Shown here: in pieces, positions 63,190 to 64,000 of the stretch
Numbering within the stretch: position 1 is the first letter of the stretch
Layout of the letters: each line of letters opens with the position of its first letter
Assembly: GCF_002760615.1 (NCBI RefSeq)
Contig: NZ_AWWI01000096.1
Location: forward strand, 1-64,000
Reading direction: 5' to 3'
Source of the DNA: Puniceibacterium antarcticum
GTDB taxonomy: Bacteria > Pseudomonadota > Alphaproteobacteria > Rhodobacterales > Rhodobacteraceae
DNA length: 64,000 bases
Notes under the pieces: model-generated
What the model was told of the DNA's origin: nothing
The model's input: only the letters and a program-made list of their open reading frames with translations
Databases searched by the model: none
Translations under genes and position numbers: made by a program

Positions 63190-64000
63190 CTAGAGCCGTT
63201 CTGACAGGTGGTCGTGCAGGGTGCGGATGTGAGGCGAGTCGATGCCGCAGCAGCCGCCGACAAGGCTTGCGCCCGCCGAAATCCATCGGTCCATCCAGAG
63301 AGAATAGCCGTTCGGGTCCAGATCGGCGCGCAGGCGTGAGATCACCTCGTTCGCAGCACCGTCGTCGTCCTGGGATTCAAACGCATTGGCATAAACACCT
63401 ATGGGCAGGACCTGTCCCGCCCCGGCCATGACCTCATGCGCGGTTTCGATCGCCTGCTGCATGACTTCGGGCATGGAGCAGTTGAACAGCACCGCCCCGG
63501 CCCCCAGATCAAGCGCCAGTTTCACCGCGTCGCGCACGGTTTCGCGCGAGCGCAAGAGCGGCTCTGGCATGGCGTCGGTTGCCATGTCATCGCGCAGGGT
63601 GAACGAGATCCACAGAGGTTTGTCAGAACCGGCAACGGCCTCGGCGGCGGCGCGGGCCTCGGCCAGACTGCTCATGGTTTCGGCGAGCCAAAGATCCACA
63701 TGCGGCGCCATCCCGGTGACCAGCACCGAGAGGATGTCGCGTGCGGCAACAGGATCGAAGGTTTGCGGCAGGTAAGAGCCACAGGCCGGCGGCAGGGAGC
63801 CGGCGACGCGGGCGCTGGTGCCCATGGCCGCCTCTCTGGCCAGACGGCCCGCGCGGGCGGCAAGCTCTGCGCCGCGTTCGGCAAAAACGTCGGCCCCCAG
63901 ATGGAAGGGCACAACCGCGTAGCTGTTGGCGGTGATGACCTGCGATCCGGCGGCGATAAAGGCCGCATGGGCGGCGCGCACCTTATCGGGTTCGTTCATC
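63190..64000 (-). CDS. Homocysteine S-methyltransferase family protein (5' end outside the window)
   Basis: At least 269 residues of a zinc-dependent methyltransferase (S-methyltransferase family, MHT/BHMT type). Visible blocks are AAGSQVITANSYAVVPFHL, GSLPPACGSYLPQTF, VDLWLAETMSSLAEARAAAE, VLFNCSMPEVMQQAIETA and the Zn-binding pair in SLVGGCCGIDSPHI. The Cys in the FNCSMPE block is the third ligand. Homologues start with LLDGGMGQEL about 40 residues earlier, so the Met at the window edge is internal. It would methylate homocysteine or a related thiol. It is upstream of the DUF1523 gene but separated by a hairpin. Confidence 0.88.
   Translation of the reverse strand, partial: MNEPDKVRAAHAAFIAAGSQVITANSYAVVPFHLGADVFAERGAELAARAGRLAREAAMGTSARVAGSLPPACGSYLPQTFDPVAARDILSVLVTGMAPHVDLWLAETMSSLAEARAAAEAVAGSDKPLWISFTLRDDMATDAMPEPLLRSRETVRDAVKLALDLGAGAVLFNCSMPEVMQQAIETAHEVMAGAGQVLPIGVYANAFESQDDDGAANEVISRLRADLDPNGYSLWMDRWISAGASLVGGCCGIDSPHIRTLHDHLSERL

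Noticed and set aside
1-64000. CRISPR array, rRNA or tRNA genes, replication origin
   Set aside because: No regularly spaced identical repeats with spacers, no tRNA-like cloverleaf or rRNA core sequence, and no dnaA or rep gene were seen.

Overview
The window looks like a piece of an alphaproteobacterial genome, most likely a Rhodobacterales (Roseobacter-group) member. The base composition is GC-rich. The gene families (FnrL-type box in front of hemN, TRAP transporter, NavSp-like sodium channel, beta-keto acid cleavage enzyme clusters, DUF1523, ter biosynthetic cluster) are typical of marine members of that group. This assignment is inferred from gene content; no rRNA or tRNA gene is visible.

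Left part (1-13 kb): an IS5-type element with recognisable ends, a lipoprotein murein transglycosylase, and an amino-acid ABC transporter, aminotransferase, keto-acid cleavage, acetyltransferase cluster that is visibly decaying. Its LysR regulator has an internal stop, the binding-protein gene has a frameshift plus a stop, the aminotransferase is fused by deletion to the second half of the cleavage-enzyme gene, and the acetyltransferase has a frameshift and a stop. hemN follows, with an FNR-type box. Next comes an exbB-exbD-exbD energising operon whose last gene, in the tonB position, is only a 45-codon stub beside IS3-like debris.

Middle part (13-31 kb): a MocR regulator and a GMC oxidoreductase converge with overlapping stop codons. 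An MFS exporter follows (probably starting at CTG), then purU, and a SulP transporter with a tandem universal stress protein. A TRAP transporter with two dehydrogenases sits between an IS110 remnant and a broken IS5-type element, so it may be an imported island. A bacterial voltage-gated sodium channel follows.

Right part (31-64 kb): a tightly overlapping chemotaxis operon (STAS, CheY, CheA, CheW, MCP, CheW, CheR, CheB) ends in a 614-residue soluble protein with two degenerate receptor-like hairpin tips. A second operon, divergent from an IclR regulator, encodes an M81 peptidase, a dipeptide-type ABC transporter and two M20 peptidases. After a CPA1 antiporter with a cyclic-nucleotide-binding tail comes a long leftward ter stress cluster. 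It holds five genes of the ter core (TerD family twice, TerB, TerA, and a Ca/Na antiporter where TerC usually lies) and, upstream, an overlapping enzyme set (PRTase-TRSP, HAD phosphatase, StiP/PRTase-PELOTA, CitE-like lyase). That set is thought to make or process an unknown nucleoside-like metabolite and is the best candidate here for poorly described biology. A DUF1523 membrane protein and a partial homocysteine methyltransferase close the window.
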